Of a DNA stretch of 64,000 bases, positions 63,709 through 64,000 are shown piece by piece. This DNA comes from Euglena gracilis (Eukaryota > Euglenida > Euglenophyceae > Euglenales): NCBI GenBank assembly GCA_039621445.1, contig CP154955.1, positions 16,348,691 through 16,412,690 of the forward strand. The letters are read 5' to 3'. Every line of letters begins with the position of its first letter. Positions within the stretch are counted from its first letter, which is position 1. A program made the translations under genes and the position numbers. Below the pieces are notes generated by a model. It did not search any database and was not told where the DNA came from. It worked only from the letters and a program-made list of their open reading frames with translations.

Positions 63709-64000
63709 CTGCAGGCACATTTCGAGGGAATTTAGGCACATTTCGAGGGAATTTCTCAAACCCAACGTTGTGGAAATGTGCCTTCTGGACCCCATTTGCC
63801 TCCACGAAGTCTACATCAGCCCATGCAAGCCATCATCATTCGGGCGACCGTCTGAAGCAAACAACGAGCAGGTCCCAGTCTTGTGCTTCGAGTGTTTTTA
63901 AAAAATATGCAGAATTTAATATTATTACATACTTTTGTTATTATTTAGTAAATACACAAATATAACCACAATTGAAGGAAAAAAACCCTCACCCCCCCCC
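63709..64000. other. Window edge, upstream intron of gene A
   Basis: It contains a 20-bp direct duplication of GCACATTTCGAGGGAATTT just upstream of the acceptor at 63709. A short open stretch (DFVEANGVQKAHFHNVGFE) lacks a donor in the right phase. The rest is AT-rich. Confidence 0.45.

Overview
This window looks nuclear and eukaryotic. It comes from a gene-sparse, intron-rich, repeat-laden genome. There are no bacterial-style operons or long open frames. Coding sequence shows up only as short islands (30 to 290 nt) with very GC-rich third codon positions, a pyrimidine tract ending in CAG on the 5' side and a GT donor on the 3' side. The DNA around them is close to 50% GC and full of G or C runs of 8 to 20 nt. 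A cilium-type gene and GC3-rich short exons point to a flagellated protist or alga. A glaucophyte such as Cyanophora or a green flagellate would fit, but this is inference and I cannot fix the taxon.

Layout. 0-21 kb: almost no genes; one weak plus-strand exon near 6.6 kb, (CA)n tracts, MITE-like elements, and an unusual cluster of twelve 20-bp dyads (GAAGCG-N6-CGCTTC) at 13.4-16.8 kb. 21.6-30.2 kb: minus-strand gene C, with a double-stranded RNA-binding domain split over two exons and a winged-helix (Z-alpha-like) exon. 30.5-31.1 kb: end of minus-strand gene D. 31-39 kb: MITEs, foldbacks and simple repeats. 39.7-48.0 kb: minus-strand gene B, a coiled-coil protein whose internal introns can all be placed in phase 0. 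49.8-63.7 kb: minus-strand gene A, eleven exons forming one uninterrupted frame of about 429 residues; it resembles the ciliary central-apparatus protein CFAP221/PCDP1 and is 5' incomplete at the window edge.

Introns and spacers hold several families of non-autonomous elements: TA-flanked elements with C-run inverted termini, elements with 8-bp target duplications, a 0.9-1.3 kb element present twice in opposite orientation, foldbacks and microsatellites. I see no transposase, rRNA gene, intact tRNA gene or CRISPR array. The genes lie on one strand but show no sign of acting together beyond proximity. All exon borders are read by eye from frame, composition and splice signals. The gene names are family-level inferences.
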